A stretch of DNA of 64,000 nucleotides, taken from NCBI GenBank assembly GCA_019916065.1, contig CM034236.1, forward strand, positions 47,979,144 to 48,043,143. Reading direction: 5' to 3'. The notes under the pieces were generated by a model. That model saw only the letters and a list, made by a program, of their open reading frames with translations, searched no databases and had not been told where the DNA came from. The position numbers and the translations under genes were made by a program. This document shows positions 46,966 through 60,900 of the stretch, in pieces. Positions within the stretch are counted from its first letter, which is position 1. Every line of letters starts with the position of its first letter. The stretch is from Vitellaria paradoxa. Its lineage: Eukaryota; Streptophyta; Magnoliopsida; Ericales; Sapotaceae.

Positions 46966-47049
46966 TTTTCTCGTGTTGACACGCACACAACTGTCAAATC
47001 AGACAATTGTGTTTTATTATATAGATATATATATATTTATATAAAATAT

Positions 47050-47585
47050 ATACAGGCAGCGTTTAATTTGTTAAAAACTATCAAAAATCTCTGAAAATTT
47101 ATAAAAATCTCTAAAATTCTCTAACACATTTTGCTCACCTTATACTTCATAAAATCTCTATAAATTTCTATACATACCTATATATCCCAACAATTTTTGT
47201 AAATCCTAATACTTTTTTTACAAACCCCAATAACTTTTTCACAAACCATACTAACTTTTCAACAAATTTTAACAAATCTGACATAAATCCACAATCACAG
47301 ACAAAAAAAAAACCATTCTGATAATTTCTCTCTCCAACTTTTTTTTCGTAAAAATAAAAAAATTCAACAACTTTCAAAAAAAATTATGTTATAAATCTAT
47401 TCGAATGGACTCAAAAAACCATTCTCATAATTTTTCTCTAACTTTTTACCGCAAAAATTTAAAAATTACACTATTCATCTCTAAAAAATATAATTTGAGT
47501 TAAAAATACTAAACGTAAAAAATTATCCTAAACTATATTTTTCTTTGTTTTTTCTTGTTTTTTCACTACTCCAAACGCTACTACA
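47050..47585. mobile_element. Family-2 TIR repeat, copy 3
   Basis: Starts GCGTTTAATTTGTTAAAAAC and ends CACTACTCCAAACGCTAC; the interior is collinear with 34330-34900. No coding capacity; target duplication not resolved. Confidence 0.55.
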
Positions 47586-48862
47586 GTATAGTAACAAATG
47601 GCAATTTGTCAAAGTTTAATTTTTTCTCGAGTAAAAAAATTACATATGCCATTTTTTTCAACTCTCTTACATGCCAACATTTGTTTTGAACTCTCAATAA
47701 CTTGTAGTATGGATAGTAGTATAACATCATGTAAGAAAGGAAAACAGTACTATGCATGCTGATCTGTATCTTAAATATTTATCTTATATTAGTTTTGAAT
47801 TAAATCTATTTTGCGTGTCTTTTGAATTACTACTATTTTAGTGGAGCTATTTTAGGTAATATTTATCAATTTTATTTATTTAATCATAAATACAATTTTT
47901 TTTATGCATTATAAATTAATGTCAATGTTTCAACCTTAATTTATCTAGTTGCAATCAAATACAAATCATTTTAATATAAGATTTATCTTGTATGAATAAC
48001 TAATATTTCTTGGTACACTGGCTATAGTATAATATTATAGTCCCAGACGGTTTTATTAGCGGAGTGTTACGGCTGGCTAAGTAGCTAGAATGCAAATGGG
48101 TCAACGATACGAAAAGTTCCAATGAAGGAAATTTTAAGTATGGCATTAGTAAGCTCTACTAAAAAATTGACTGAAGTTTTTTTTTTGTACATTAAAAAAG
48201 AAAAGAAAAGAAAAGAAAAGAAGAAAAGGAAAGAACTCTCTACCAATAACGAGGTTTACCACAACTTGTAAAGAGTTTAGGCCAATATATATATATGTGT
48301 GTGTGTTAAGAAAACTAACAACAAATCGTATACAAGTAACCACCCTTGCTGAACAAAATTGCTCCAGACTGAAAAAGGACCTGCCAACTGCAAGAGGAAA
48401 CAAGTAAATATTGATTTATTGATGTCTAAAGCGAATATAGCAACAAGAATCACATTGCTAGTAGTCTAAAATTAAAAATAATGATTGCCAATATTAATTT
48501 TTTTTTCCCCTTGACTCTTAACAGAAAACATAGAAATTGATCCGTAAACAATTTTGGATAGTATATTATTATATAGATAAATGTGCACATACTTGTTTTC
48601 CTTTCTTTTTTCCAAAAACAGAATTTGTAAAAGCATCATTTCACAAATCATAAAATTAATGGGCTTTCTCATTAGGAAAAATCACAAGAAAACATATTAT
48701 TATCATGAGCTGTTGCTGGCATAAAGATTGAATGCATCAGTGCCATGATACAAGATAAAAATAAACTAAGAATAACAAGAAAACAATTCTCTTTGATACC
48801 TTCAGGCTGTAATTTTTAGTAAAAGGAGGAATTAAGTAAATCATATTTACTTAGGATTGCCA
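47586..48862. other. Intergenic DNA 3' of RPC5
   Basis: AT-rich, with an (AAAAG)n microsatellite at about 48195-48240 and a (TA/TG)n tract near 48286-48305. The part next to 48862 is presumably the RPC5 3' untranslated region. The open frames here have no protein features. Confidence 0.45.
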
Positions 48863-48919
48863 TCACTGTGTTCTTAAGACCCACGCAGAACCTTGAGATA
48901 CACATAATTCATTTAAGAC
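48863..48919 (-). CDS. RPC5: RPC5 last exon
   Basis: A 57-nt exon encoding 18 residues and TGA, preceded by TTTTACAG. It joins in phase 0 to the exon ending ITAVEYQK at 57239. The family's conserved C-terminal Trp-containing tail (SAWVL) is here, which shows the gene continues across the 8.3-kb intron. Confidence 0.8.
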   Translation of the reverse strand, partial: VLNELCVSQGSAWVLRTQ

Positions 48920-51900
48920 CTGTAAAATCAGAGATGAATAGCTTAGATCCCAGGCAACAAATCACGGGACTTCCAACTGACATAATATGATAAAGGACAA
49001 GGACAAAGTTATAAAAGCAAGAAGAGAACAAATATTTCTTAGCAATCACCTTGAGCTACACTCCTTGGACAGGCTCACAAGAAGACCCAAGGCCTGTATC
49101 AAAAAGATATTATATTTGAAAAGCAGTTTTACTGTTTTAGGTAATTCCGGCAATGTTTAGACATCAATTAGACTGGTCACTTGGTGGATTTTGCCAAGAG
49201 GTGCTACTTTACGCCTAACCCTAACAGTTGCATTGGGTACAACACTCCAAACCTTTTTTTTATTTTCTTGAAATCTCCTACTACCCTCACCAAGTCTCAA
49301 AGATTTGTCATATATCATTGGGTAAGACCAAATGCATTCCAAAAGACGATGGACTCAAATCCCATAATTCCCTGGACTGGAAACAAAGAACAAAAAGATG
49401 AATAATGGACTCATAATCCCTCTTCCAAAATCATCACCAATTGACAATTATTTGCCGCCTCAAAATGAGATTCAATTGTAAGAATTCTACCACAAATCAA
49501 ACACAATACAAAAAAATTGACCTTTGGTGGAGCTTCATACCCCCAAATATTTTTTTTTTTTTTAGGGAAAATGTTCCTCCTTCCTACCAATTAATATATC
49601 TCACCTCAAATAACCTCGACTTTCACAATCTCCATCAGACTTCATCCTCCTCTTCCCCAACCGTTAAAGCATATAATATGTGAAGAATGCTTTCAAAGCT
49701 TTTCATTTCTCAATAAAAAAATAACCCCGAAAGTTAAAATTCCTAACTATGTTTCACTGATCAATAAAACTTGCTACCTACTGAAGTCTATCTTATTTAC
49801 AGCCAAATCAACAATATCAAGAAAAAATCCTTTTAACCAACTACTATCCATCCCCATGAGCTTAGCAAATTTGAAAAGAGCTTTAATGCCATTTTCATCG
49901 CTTTGACTCCTAAGGAAGGGGATGCAGAAGGCATCAAAGGTTTTCCCCTTATCAGCCTACTGGGGGGAGTATACAAACTAATTGCTAGAGTCCTAGCTAA
50001 TAGGTTGAAGAGGGATTGGGAGTCATTGTCTCAAGAGACACAAAATGCCTTTGTGGAAGGAAGGGAGATTATGGATGCAGCTTTCATTGCTAATGAAGTG
50101 GTGGATGCATAAGTTAGGAGTTGTTGCAGACTCTAATTTGCAAGTTGGATATGGAGAAGGCCTACGACCATGTGAATTGGGAGTTTCTTCTTCTTCTTCT
50201 TCTTTTTCAATTAATATTGCATCCTACATCAACCATTCACCCCAAAGAACCGTACCTTTTGAGGATGCAACTTTCTCCAAAATTCTCTCACAATCATATT
50301 GCTAGACTGCTTACCCAATAATGACTCATTAAAATCATCACAAAACACTCCTGATTAACTTCTAAATTTCATTCATCCTACTCTAATACTATAGGCTAAA
50401 ATTGTCTTCAGGTGTAAATCTCTCTCTAATACCAATAAAGATGAAGGCTCCTAAAGAGAGGATGGGTTGGGCTACAACTTTTAGCGCTAGCCACCAAGGT
50501 ACAAGACGCCAATGATTTCACACAAGGAACAAGAAATTGCTTGAGCGCTTCATGACCATGGCACCAACCTGAAGTAGTTCTTATCCTTGCTTTTAATCTA
50601 GGTTAGCTAGGGAACATTGGATGTCATGTGGAGATCAAAGTGAAAGAGATAGGAGGAGCATGCTCAAGAAAGAACTGCTCAATTGAGTTGAGGGAGAGCC
50701 AAGCACGTGTATGACAAATGGAAATCAACATTCCACAGAACTAGTCTAATTGAGTAGGGAAAGTTGACCGAGCCTATGAATTCTTGGAGAATGTGCCACT
50801 TGCCTTGCCTTAAGACTGAAGTACCGTATGTTAGCCTGAACTAGAACACGTTGGTGACTGGTTGATCCACGTGTCAACATGTGGGATCCAAGTATGGGAA
50901 TATGCTGAAGTTGTGGCTGGTTACCAAAAATCATTACTACTCCCGTGAACCACATGTTGGAATACACATTCCAAAATGTAGTATACTAACATTCTAATAC
51001 ACTAAATTTAATGATCCAAAAATAGTAAACCTACATTGGATTTTCACTACAAAAGGCCTTTGAAAATAATAAATTGATAACAAATCGTGCAACAATAATT
51101 AACAAGTTTAAACTTTTACGAAACAATAAATAAATAAAAATTAGTATTTAAACAGAGAGTGCACTTAGTTTCAATAATATTTATATTGTTGTATTTTCTC
51201 AATTATTTTTTTTTAGATAAGTTACTTTTATACCAAAATATTTTAATAATACGACAACTCTGTGAGAAGCTTACCCTTATCGTTCCTATTTTCATTCCTT
51301 ATGTCAAAACGATCCACATTCCAAGTACCATTTGAGTCATGTGGAGAGTGGACCATGTATCCAAGCATAGCTCGTTCTTGTTTTCGTTCGATTTATCGAA
51401 ACGTTCCACGTTCCATGTAATATTTAAGCCATGTGGAGAGTGGACCCAATGTACCCAAACCCCTAAACACACTCCTAATGCTACCAAGCTATTTAGCTTA
51501 TATGCATGTTTAGCTATCTCCCATGCCTCTTGCAACTCAACCAAGTGTTTCGACATCAAGGGTTACACAACTCACATGAATTGGATACATATTGTCCACG
51601 TGGTTTGTGGCCTATTGCGCAGATCCGACGTATTTACCTAGTACACACCTGAAGGGTAGTGGCTATAGCTTTCCATCATCATCATTAAAAAAAAAAAAAA
51701 GAAAGAAGGAACGAGAGAAAGAAAGAAAGAATAGGATGGATATCATTAATGTGCAATGATACTTATTTTTCACCTTCATTATTATATGCAATGATCCTAG
51801 TTACTTTCGCATACAATTAACAAGAAAATAATAACAAAATGATCTTTCGATAAAAAAAAATTCAAGAAATACTAACTGTCAGAATATTCTAGAGCATGTT

Positions 51901-54900
51901 ATGAGCATAATTAGAGCACGATTAATTAGGATTGATTGGTGATTAATTAGGACTGATTGGTGATTGATTAGTGATTGTATTTTCTTTTTAGCTTGATTGT
52001 AATTTCCTTTTTTGGTTATAATCTATGATTATAAATATAATGGAAGAGAGAGAGAACTAATCAAGTTCTTTGATTCCTCTATTCATCCTTCAAGTTGGCA
52101 TCAGAGCAACTCTATTTTTTTTCTTCAAAAAAAAAAAAAAAAGGTGCTGACTGTCAACGCCAGCTAGGGTTTGACGTCGATTCTTCTTCAGCAACTGTCT
52201 CGTTTACCGAAGACCACAGTTCCCGTCGGCGACATCAATAACCCTTTGACGACTGCCTCAATTGACCAGAGACCACAGATCTCGCCGGCGACGTCACCCA
52301 TTGCTGATTCCAGTTGGTTGGAGATTTCAATTCTCGCTCGTCTCTCATCGATTTCAATCAACGATTGTGGATTGTTGAATCCTTTCCCGCTGTGATACTC
52401 GTAGCCCTCATCAGTACCCAATGATCTGATCGTTGCTTCGTCGCTCAGATGTTTACTGCTCGCTAGTTTTGATTTTCCGATCGTTGCTTCCCGTTTCTTC
52501 GGTTAGATGGTTTGATCGCTGTTCCTAATTCTTGATTCGCGTCGCCCGTGGCTTGTAATTCATGCTCTTGGCTCCCGCTTGATTGGTCTCTTGATTGATT
52601 TTGCTCATTGGTATTCGTCACTGGCCTCAGTCAATTTGATTGTCTTGCTCGCCGGTGATTTGGTTTAGCAGCAATTTTTTTTTGCTCCCTACTGCACTGG
52701 TGTCTGATCTCTTTTCAACATGGCTGTGCACTCCACTAAAACTCTTGTTGATTCCTCCTTGGTTCCTATTTCAACAGTACCCATTATTCCACCTGATAGT
52801 CTTCCCAAATCAATTTCTAATGAAAAATTGAATGGGACAAACTACTTAACATAGTCTCTTGCTGTTTGAGTCTTTCTCACAGGTTGATAAATGGAACCCT
52901 TTATCACTAATGTACCTCCAGATTCTCAGTCCATTACTTTTTGGCAATTGCGTGCTGCAAATGTTGTGGTTATGAATTGATTATGGCATAGCCTAGAGCC
53001 CTTTGTATTACACATAGTGTCACTATCTGATACATCCAAGGCAATCTGGGATTCTTTAGCTGATTCTTTCTCTCAGCGGAGCAACATTTCTGAAATTTTT
53101 GAAGCATATGAACGGCTCTTCTCTTTCCGACATAATTGTCTACCTCTTTCTAAGTATTACAGCACCCTCAAAGGCCTTGGTGACCGTCTATTACACTTTT
53201 GCCTATTCCCAGAAACCAAGGCTGATATGATGAAGCAATAGGAGAAACTAATGACTGTTTTACTTCTTACCAATCTTGATGATGATCTTCGCGGCTATCG
53301 AGATCAACTTCTAGCTGGTGAGACTATTCCTTCTATGGCTAATGCATATTCCTGGCTACAACGATCCTTTTTAGGACATCATTCTCAGATAGTACCTACC
53401 TCTTCTGGTGGTTCAGATTTGGTGGTGAAGGAGGTAGTAGTTCTCGTGGCACATCCCATGGTGGTTTCTGTGGTGGTCACAATTCTCGTGATGGTTCCCG
53501 TAGCGGTGGTAAAGGCTCTGGGCGAAGTACAAATAAATGTGATCATTGTGGAAGTACTAATCATACAAAGCCATACTGCTAGGAAAAGTATAGTCGTCCC
53601 GAGCAAACTCATCATGTTGTTGCGAAATCGACAAACTCTGACTCTGGGACTAGTGTTGCTAGCTCAAATGAACTTTCAGCTTCTCATCCTGGTTCACAAG
53701 GTCCATTCTTTGCAATTGAGTCAGAGGCTATTATGCAGGCACTTCGCATCTCTCGCTCCCCTAGTTCCACTGCCACTCAGCTCATTCAAGTAGTACTACT
53801 TGTTTCACTGCTTCTGCTTGTCTCAGGTAACCCATCCTTATTTTTTTACTTGACTACAACTTCATATCGTATCACCTTAGCTGATGGGTCCTGCCAGTCT
53901 GCTGCCGATAAAGGCCTACTTCGGCCTTCCACTTCTTTATTCCTACCCTCGAGTCTCTATATTCCTAAATTTTTCTTTAACTTATTATCTGTTAGTCAGC
54001 TCACTAAATCATTAAACTGCTCCATAACCTTTTCTCCTTGTGTATTTCAGGATCTCAGGACGCAAAGGACGATTGATTCGAAATGTGAGTAGAATGGACT
54101 CTATTACCTTGATCCTACCAGTTTTTCTATTTCTTATTCTGCCTTTAGTACTTCCGTTTCCCCTTTTAAATGGCACTGTCGCTTGGGTCACCCATCTTTG
54201 GCTTGACTCAAGTTGGCAATTCCCGGTTTAGAGTATGTTTCGAGTCTAGAATGTGAAACTTGTCAACATTAGAAGCATCACCGTAGTTTTTTCCTAGTCA
54301 AAATAATAATCGTCAATCTAAAAACCTTTTGATGTAATAATAATATTCGTCAATTTGAAAACCTTTTGATGTAGTTCATACGGACATTTGTGGTCCTTCT
54401 CAAGTTTCAACCTATAATGGATATTGGTATTTTGTTATTTTTGTGGATTTTGTATGACTTGGCTTTTTTTAATAAAACATCATTCTAAGTTGCCTGCTAT
54501 TGTCTTGCGATTTTATAATAAAGTTCTTGCCCAATTTGGCAAACACATCAAAATTATTTGCTCTGGCAATGCCCTAGAATTCACTAAATCGACTATGGAT
54601 CGTTTTTGTGTTGAAAGGGGAATTATTCATCAGACTACTTGTGTTCACACCTCACAACAAAATAGTGTTGTTGAACACAAGCATAATCATTTGTTATATG
54701 TAGCTCGTACCTTGAGATTCAATATGAACATTCCCAAACAGTATTGGGGTGATGTTGTTTTGACTGGTTGTTACCTCATTAATCATGTTCCTTCTATTAC
54801 CCTTGGTAATAAATCATCATTTTCTCTTTTTCATCCCTCAACTTCCCCGTTTTCTTCTTACGACTCGTATCTTTCACTGTGTCGCGTTTGTTCATAACCT

Positions 54901-57900
54901 TGATCACGGTTTAGACAAACTCTCTCCTCGAGCTTGACGTTGCATCTTTTTTGGCTATTCCCGCACTCAAAAGGGCTATCATTACTATCATTCTCCATCT
55001 AGACGAGTCTTTGTGAGTGCTGATATAACCTTTTTTCAATCTACTTCATATTTTCCTCGTGAGGGGAAGATTTCTCCTTCCTCTCAAGAGGGAGAGTCAC
55101 TTCCCTTAGCTGATCTTATTCTTCCTATTCCTAATCCTAGTCCTAGCTTACCTCCTCTGACAATGTCTCCTCCTTCACAAGTGTATTAACATCGCTCTCG
55201 CCCTAATCCTACCGCTCTACCAGCTCCAATCAGCTCTGCATCTATGAATTCTTAGCTACTTGAGTTACCTACCACTAATATTCTTGAGACCTCTAAAGAG
55301 CATAACACTGCAACTCCTCAGCCTACATCTTCCAATGACGATCTTCCTATTGCCCTACAACGAGGTAGATGAGCTTGTACACAATATCCTATTGCTAACT
55401 TTGTATTTTATCATCATGTGTTACCTCGTCTACAGTTCTTTGTTTGTTCCCTATCCTCTACTTCTGTTCCTACCTCTTATAAACAGACATTACTACTACT
55501 AGGCTAGAAGGCAGCAATGGATGAGGAGATACGTGCATTACATCATAATTATACATGGGAGCTTACTTCTCTTCCACCTGGGAACACAACAGTGGAGTGT
55601 CGATGGGTATATACTATCAAATATTTGCCAGATAGATCCATTGAGCGACTTAAAGCTCGGTTGGTAAGAGATATACACAAACCTATGGAGTTGATTATTT
55701 GAAGACTTTCTCACCAGTTGCTCGTCTTAATTCAATTCGTATCCCTCTAGCAGTGGCAGCAAGTAAATCATGGCCTTTGTTTCAATTAGACATTAAAAAT
55801 GCCTTTTTACATAGAGAGCTTTAGGAAGAGGTATTTATGGATCAGCCATCTGGGTATGTTATTTCAGGCAGTGAACACCTTGTGTGTTAGCTTCATCGAG
55901 CTTTGTATGGCCTTAAGCAGTCTCTACATGCATGGTTTGATCAGTTTAGTAAGGTTCTTTTGGATTACGGTTTCCACCGATCCACATCTGATCACTCCGT
56001 ATTTATACATCATACATCTTCTGATACTATTGTTTTAATTGTTTATGTTGATGATATTATTATTTCTGGGGATGATGAGAAGGGTATTGCTGAATTGAAG
56101 CATCATCTAGGAAAACAATTTCATACAAAGGATCTTGGGGCTTTACGTTATTCCTTAGCGATTGAGGTTGCTCGTTCCTCCCAGGGTATATCTCTATCGC
56201 AAAGGAAATATGTCCTAGATTTGCTCTTTGAAACAGGAGTCTTGAGTGCCCGACCTACTGATACTCCTATAGATTCTGTTACTCGGCTTGATTCTGAGAG
56301 TGGTGATCCATTTCTTGATGTTGGTCGATACCGTCGTCTTGTGCGAAAATTAATTTATCTCATTGTGACACGACCAGATATTACATATGCTGTTGGGGTG
56401 GTCAGTCAGTTCATGCATGCTCCTCGACAATTGCATTTTGATGTTCTATGTCAAATTTTGAGGTATTTGAAGAGCTCTCCTGGCAAAGGCCTTCTTTATC
56501 AACCTTCCACCACATTGGATGTAGTAGGATACAGTGATGCAGATTGGACTGACAATCGTTCTGACAGGAGATCTACTTCTGGGTATTGTACCTTTGTTGA
56601 TGGTAATCTTGTGATTTGGCATACTAAGAAACAAACTATAGTTGCTCATAAGTGCTAAAGCTGAATATCATGCCATGGTTCATACTGCTTCAGAGATACT
56701 CTGGGCTTGTTCCTTACTTCAAGATTTTGGCATTAAAATCTCAGCTCCAATGTCGATGTATTGTGATAATCAAGCTGCTATTTTAATTGCCAATAATCTA
56801 GTGTTTCATAAACGAACAAAACATATAGAGGCGGATTGTCATTTTATACGTGATCTCCTAACCAAGTAAGAACTCACATCTCCATTTGTTCACTCAAATT
56901 CTCAGTTAGGTAACATACTTAGTAAGTCTTTGTCTCGCTCACTATTCAGGCAGTTTTGTTCCAAGCTAAGCATGTTTGATCTCTATACTCCAGCTTGAGG
57001 GAGAGTGTCAGAATATTCCAGAGCATGTTATGAGCGTAATTAGAGCATGATTAATTAGGATTGATGGTGATTGATCAGCGATTGTATTTTCCTTTTTAGC
57101 TTGATTGTAATTTCCTTTTTTGGTTGTAGTCTGTGATTATAAATATAATGGAAGAGAGGGAGGACAAATCAAGTTCTCTGATTCCTCTATTCATCCTTCA
57201 AGTCTAACAAAATCATAATTGACCGAATTTGTTCTGACCTTTTGATATTCGACAGCAGTAATATCCCTATTAAGTTGCATCTTTGCAGCTTCAACAATTG
57301 AAGCCTTTTTAAGCTTTGCATTAGGTCCTTCAGCAATAAGAAGATCAATTACGATTTTCCTGTAAAAGAGAAATCTGAATATTAAGTTCAGGGATCAAGA
57401 ATCAGATTTTAAGGATCTACGTGTATGTATTCCAAAAACCTCAAAGGGTCATATTGGGGGTGGTCCGAGGATGACTTTGAAACATAGACACCATGGATGT
57501 TAGTGGCAACTTGACTAAGGATTTCCAGCAGTTCCTCTTGAGGGGCATTGATTCCTTCAGCAGCAGCTATTGCCTCTTTAGCAGTACTCTTTGAACGATT
57601 GGACTGGGAGACTGCCATGTCCCGCAGACGTTGGCAAATCTGTTGAAAGCTGTGAAAAATCATAATCCAATGTCATACAAAGCACCAAAATTGCTTAATA
57701 TACTTCCGTGAAAGTAGCCATCCCTTTTCTTTTGGTGAAGTGATTCTCCATGAAGTGGATAACCCATGTATTGAATCAATTTCAGATCCTCTATTTTCAC
57801 AAAATTAAGATACCCATTAAAATGGCTAGAGATAGAATTTGATGGCACAAATTACATTTCATTCGGAGCTACCTATATCTGTTTATCTAGTGCACCAAAA

Positions 57901-60900
57901 TGTCACGAGCCAACCTTCAAGGATGGGGCAAATCCCTCATTTTCTTGCCTTGTGCCACCACAAACCATCTTGTACATACATAGAGTGAGTGAGTCGGTTG
58001 TGCAAGTCTTGTGTTGGGAACATGCATGGTTCCACCCATTACATAATGTCATGTATCGAAGTTTCATATGTTGAAGCCCTATTGAAGACAAGCGTTGTAA
58101 TTTAGTCTAGGGTATTCCATGAATGTATACAAAGTGGCTTGAGGATATTCTTTGTAATTAGTTTCCTCCTGTTAGTTTTGTAAATGCTTTAAAAGCACAT
58201 ATAACATAAGGGAGGGTAAGATTTGGATCCTTTATGCCATCAATAGAAGCATCTTATTCTCCGTCTTGTGTACTCGTTGTTTGTTTGGTTGTCCCTTTAA
58301 ATTGTGATAGTTTGTGCCATTTCTCGAAGCTAACATGTGGGGCTTGGGTGCAGGCATTGTGATCTTTGTGAGGTGAGTGTCCAAGACAAGTGACACATGG
58401 TCCTACACTAAAGCCAAAAGTGTTGGTCTGTGATAGAAAGCATGCCAGCTAAATCATAAACATAATGACACAAAATTGGCAGTTAGGGAATGAAAGCAAG
58501 AATGTAAGCACAAAATATGGCTGTCTCAGCTTCTTGCTTCTGGATGGAGGGGGAGACAGTAGATTTTGAAAGGGATTTACCCAAACTCCTATTTGATACC
58601 TCCTAAAGCAAAATAGACATTACCCGGGTATAGAGTCTGGGGGGGTGGCTGCTCTCACAGTGGCAGACTGAGTTATCCAAATTCTCTCATAGAATAAGAC
58701 AGATAATGGCCAAAAATGCCATATGAGGAGACAAAAGGCCCTAGGTAGATGTGAATTAAGTAAAATATAATTCATCATGCCTAACTTGGGTGAGCATTAG
58801 TGTTCCAAACATAAGCAAACGAAAAAAAGTTGCAACTTGGCTAAGTAAAGCCCAAAGACCAGCTTGACTAATTTTTAGGTTTGGATAATTTTTTTATTTT
58901 CTGTGAAGGCTTGAGCTGAAAACAAATAAGCTCAAGTCAAATTTGGGCTGGGTTTGGACATTGATATAGGAACAAACTCCAATTTATGCAAACAGGGTTT
59001 TCATTCTCAATATATCTCGCCCTCCCCCCATCTCTCCCTCCCTCTAATGTATCGTACACAGAATTGATCAACACAACAATTTTGGGATAGATGATTGTGT
59101 TAATATTTTCCTTCTCTTCTTCAGCCAAGGTCGAGGATCAAAATCTTCATTCTTGTGTCTCCCCCTCCCCCCCCCCCCTTACAGGTAACCTTTTTTTTTT
59201 TTTAACACTTAAAGTCATTCAAAATTTTCCATCAGAGGTTAAAGTGCATTAATTCCCTAAAACCAAAGCAATAGAAGTTTAGAAGGTCATCTTTTTTTCC
59301 TCATTTCGTGCTCAGTTTTGGTTGCAAATACAAAACTTGAAGGCTTAGGTTCTCTGAAAATTCAATTAGCACCAGTTAATTATAAGAGAAAAAACTTGGG
59401 ACACCCAAGCCTATGATTTTAGACTGGGATTGATTTAGGCTAGGCAGCTCAGGGTTTTAGGTCGCATCGGGCAGGCCCTAGAGCAACCAGAGTTAGGCCT
59501 GGACAAACCCCAGTCCAACCAGATCCACGTAACTTGTGGCCTACAAATCAGTTGTGCCACCACTGCCTCACATAAATTATCACTACATCCTACGAACACT
59601 ATAGCTCAGTGCCACTATTCTGTGACGAGCCCAAAACCATAGCCCCAGACCCATCCACAGTTGTCCAAACTGTTAATGCACCACCACCTTATCCCATCAG
59701 CCCTACAGCCTAGCTGCAATCAAAATGGCAGCATGGCCTATACTGCCACATTCTCTACCCACTTCGTTACCACACATATCCTGTCCCTTTGCCTAATTAA
59801 AAGTAAAAGAATGGAAACGGCATTATCCTACATCCCAAGAAAAAATAATGCATAAGTGACAGTTTTGCTACAATAAAGTGTTGACATCAACAGAATTAGA
59901 CACTCAAATATGAAGACAAACACAAATGATACCAAGGATTCAAGGGAGTACATAAAATCTAAACTGTTTATTTTATCTGTTTTAAATAAACTGTTTAAAA
60001 ATGAGAAACCATGAAAGCGAAGAATCTTACCTGCAAACCTTGTGTGTTTGGAGAACTTTCTGCAAGGCCTTCGGTAGAGCTTCTCGAGTTTCATTTGACA
60101 TATGAGTTCTAGAAACTGTACCATTTGAAGATCTTGCCACACCTTTACTAGGATTTTTTACTGTTCTAGATGAATTCGCCATATCAGGCTTCGAACAACC
60201 CTTCAGGAATTCTGATAGCGATTTATCCAAACCATCCCAAGCTTCTTTTTGGTTTTTGACAACATCGGGATACAGTTTCAGAAACGTTAAATCTGGAGGC
60301 TCTTTAAACTTCCAGTCACGCAAAGAAGGTCTCTCGATGGCAAAAATGTCCAACACACTTTTTATAGCTTTACTAAAAGATCCTCCAACATTTACATCTT
60401 CATAGCTGACTACAGGATTCTTACTAAACAAAAGAAGAGTGTAGTCTCTAGCTGCCCGTTCAACTCCAGGACGTTCTCTATATATCAGTGAAGTTTTTGG
60501 AACCCAAAGTCCTTGTACAAGGCAACCAAATTTCTGGAGGGCTTCTAGAATATCTTCAATGGAATCATTAGGAGCTAGACGGCGCTTAAGAATGTCAAAT
60601 CGATTCACTGGAGGGCCCTAATGGAAAACATTTATAAAGTAATTAATTGCAGAACAAGTATAACCTTGCTCTAGCTACTTTAGCCAACAATAGTAATAAT
60701 AATAAATTAATAAGAAAAACGTGGCCCCATTATACAGTTTCTCTCAACTAGCGCATGTAAGATTGATACTGTAAGAATAAAATGAACGAGAGAGAGAGAG
60801 AGAGAGCGCCATCAGCTCTAGCCATGCTACATTCGCAGCGGTGAAAATCTTCAAATAAATTTAGGTTTTAATGAGCACCGATGAGAAATGATCCTGTGCA

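Larger units (their letters stand above)
44651..47035. mobile_element. Possible non-autonomous Helitron-like or composite repeat
   Basis: The left edge (TCTAATATATATATACC) is followed at once by a hairpin CCGTGCAAAGCACGG, and the right edge carries TTTTATTATATAGATATATA. Internal stretches are duplicated (for example AAATAACCTRTAAAAATAAAA at about 44925 and 46240; AATTTAAATGTTTA at about 45115 and 45912). It contains the CT minisatellite and a TIR element fragment. No helicase or transposase is present, no CTRR end was found, and the assignment is tentative. Confidence 0.3.
51877..57203 (+). mobile_element. Ty1/copia LTR retrotransposon, complete length but degenerate
   Basis: LTRs are 51877-52095 and 57006-57203. 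Both start TGTCAGAATATT and end CCTTCAAGT; the 5' LTR has an extra tandem piece and several base changes, so the insertion is not recent. A 5-bp duplication CTAAC lies at 51872-51876 and 57204-57208. A primer-binding site TGGCATCAGAGC (52096-52107) and a purine-rich tract (to 57005) are present. Order gag (from 52721; damaged knuckle about 53540), integrase (WHCRLGHPSL at about 54170; VHTDICGPS), reverse transcriptase (YVDDI at 56047), RNase H (to 56870) identifies copia. Many stops and frameshifts, and one integrase Asp is Gly (CSGNALEF). It sits antisense in the last RPC5 intron. Confidence 0.93.

Noticed and set aside
46536..47094. Pro/Ser/Leu-rich proteins across the CT tract
   Set aside because: All frames are open because of the CT minisatellite; there is no start context, domain or splice structure.
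48286..48420. An extra RPC5 3' exon near 48300-48390
   Set aside because: An acceptor-like TTGCAG is present, but the phase-matched terminal exon at 48863-48919 already completes the protein, and the translation here is not family-like.
57204..57210. LTR end at TCTAACA (canonical CA end)
   Set aside because: CTAAC also precedes the 5' LTR, and the 5' LTR passes straight from CTTCAAGT to the primer-binding site, so CTAAC is the target duplication.
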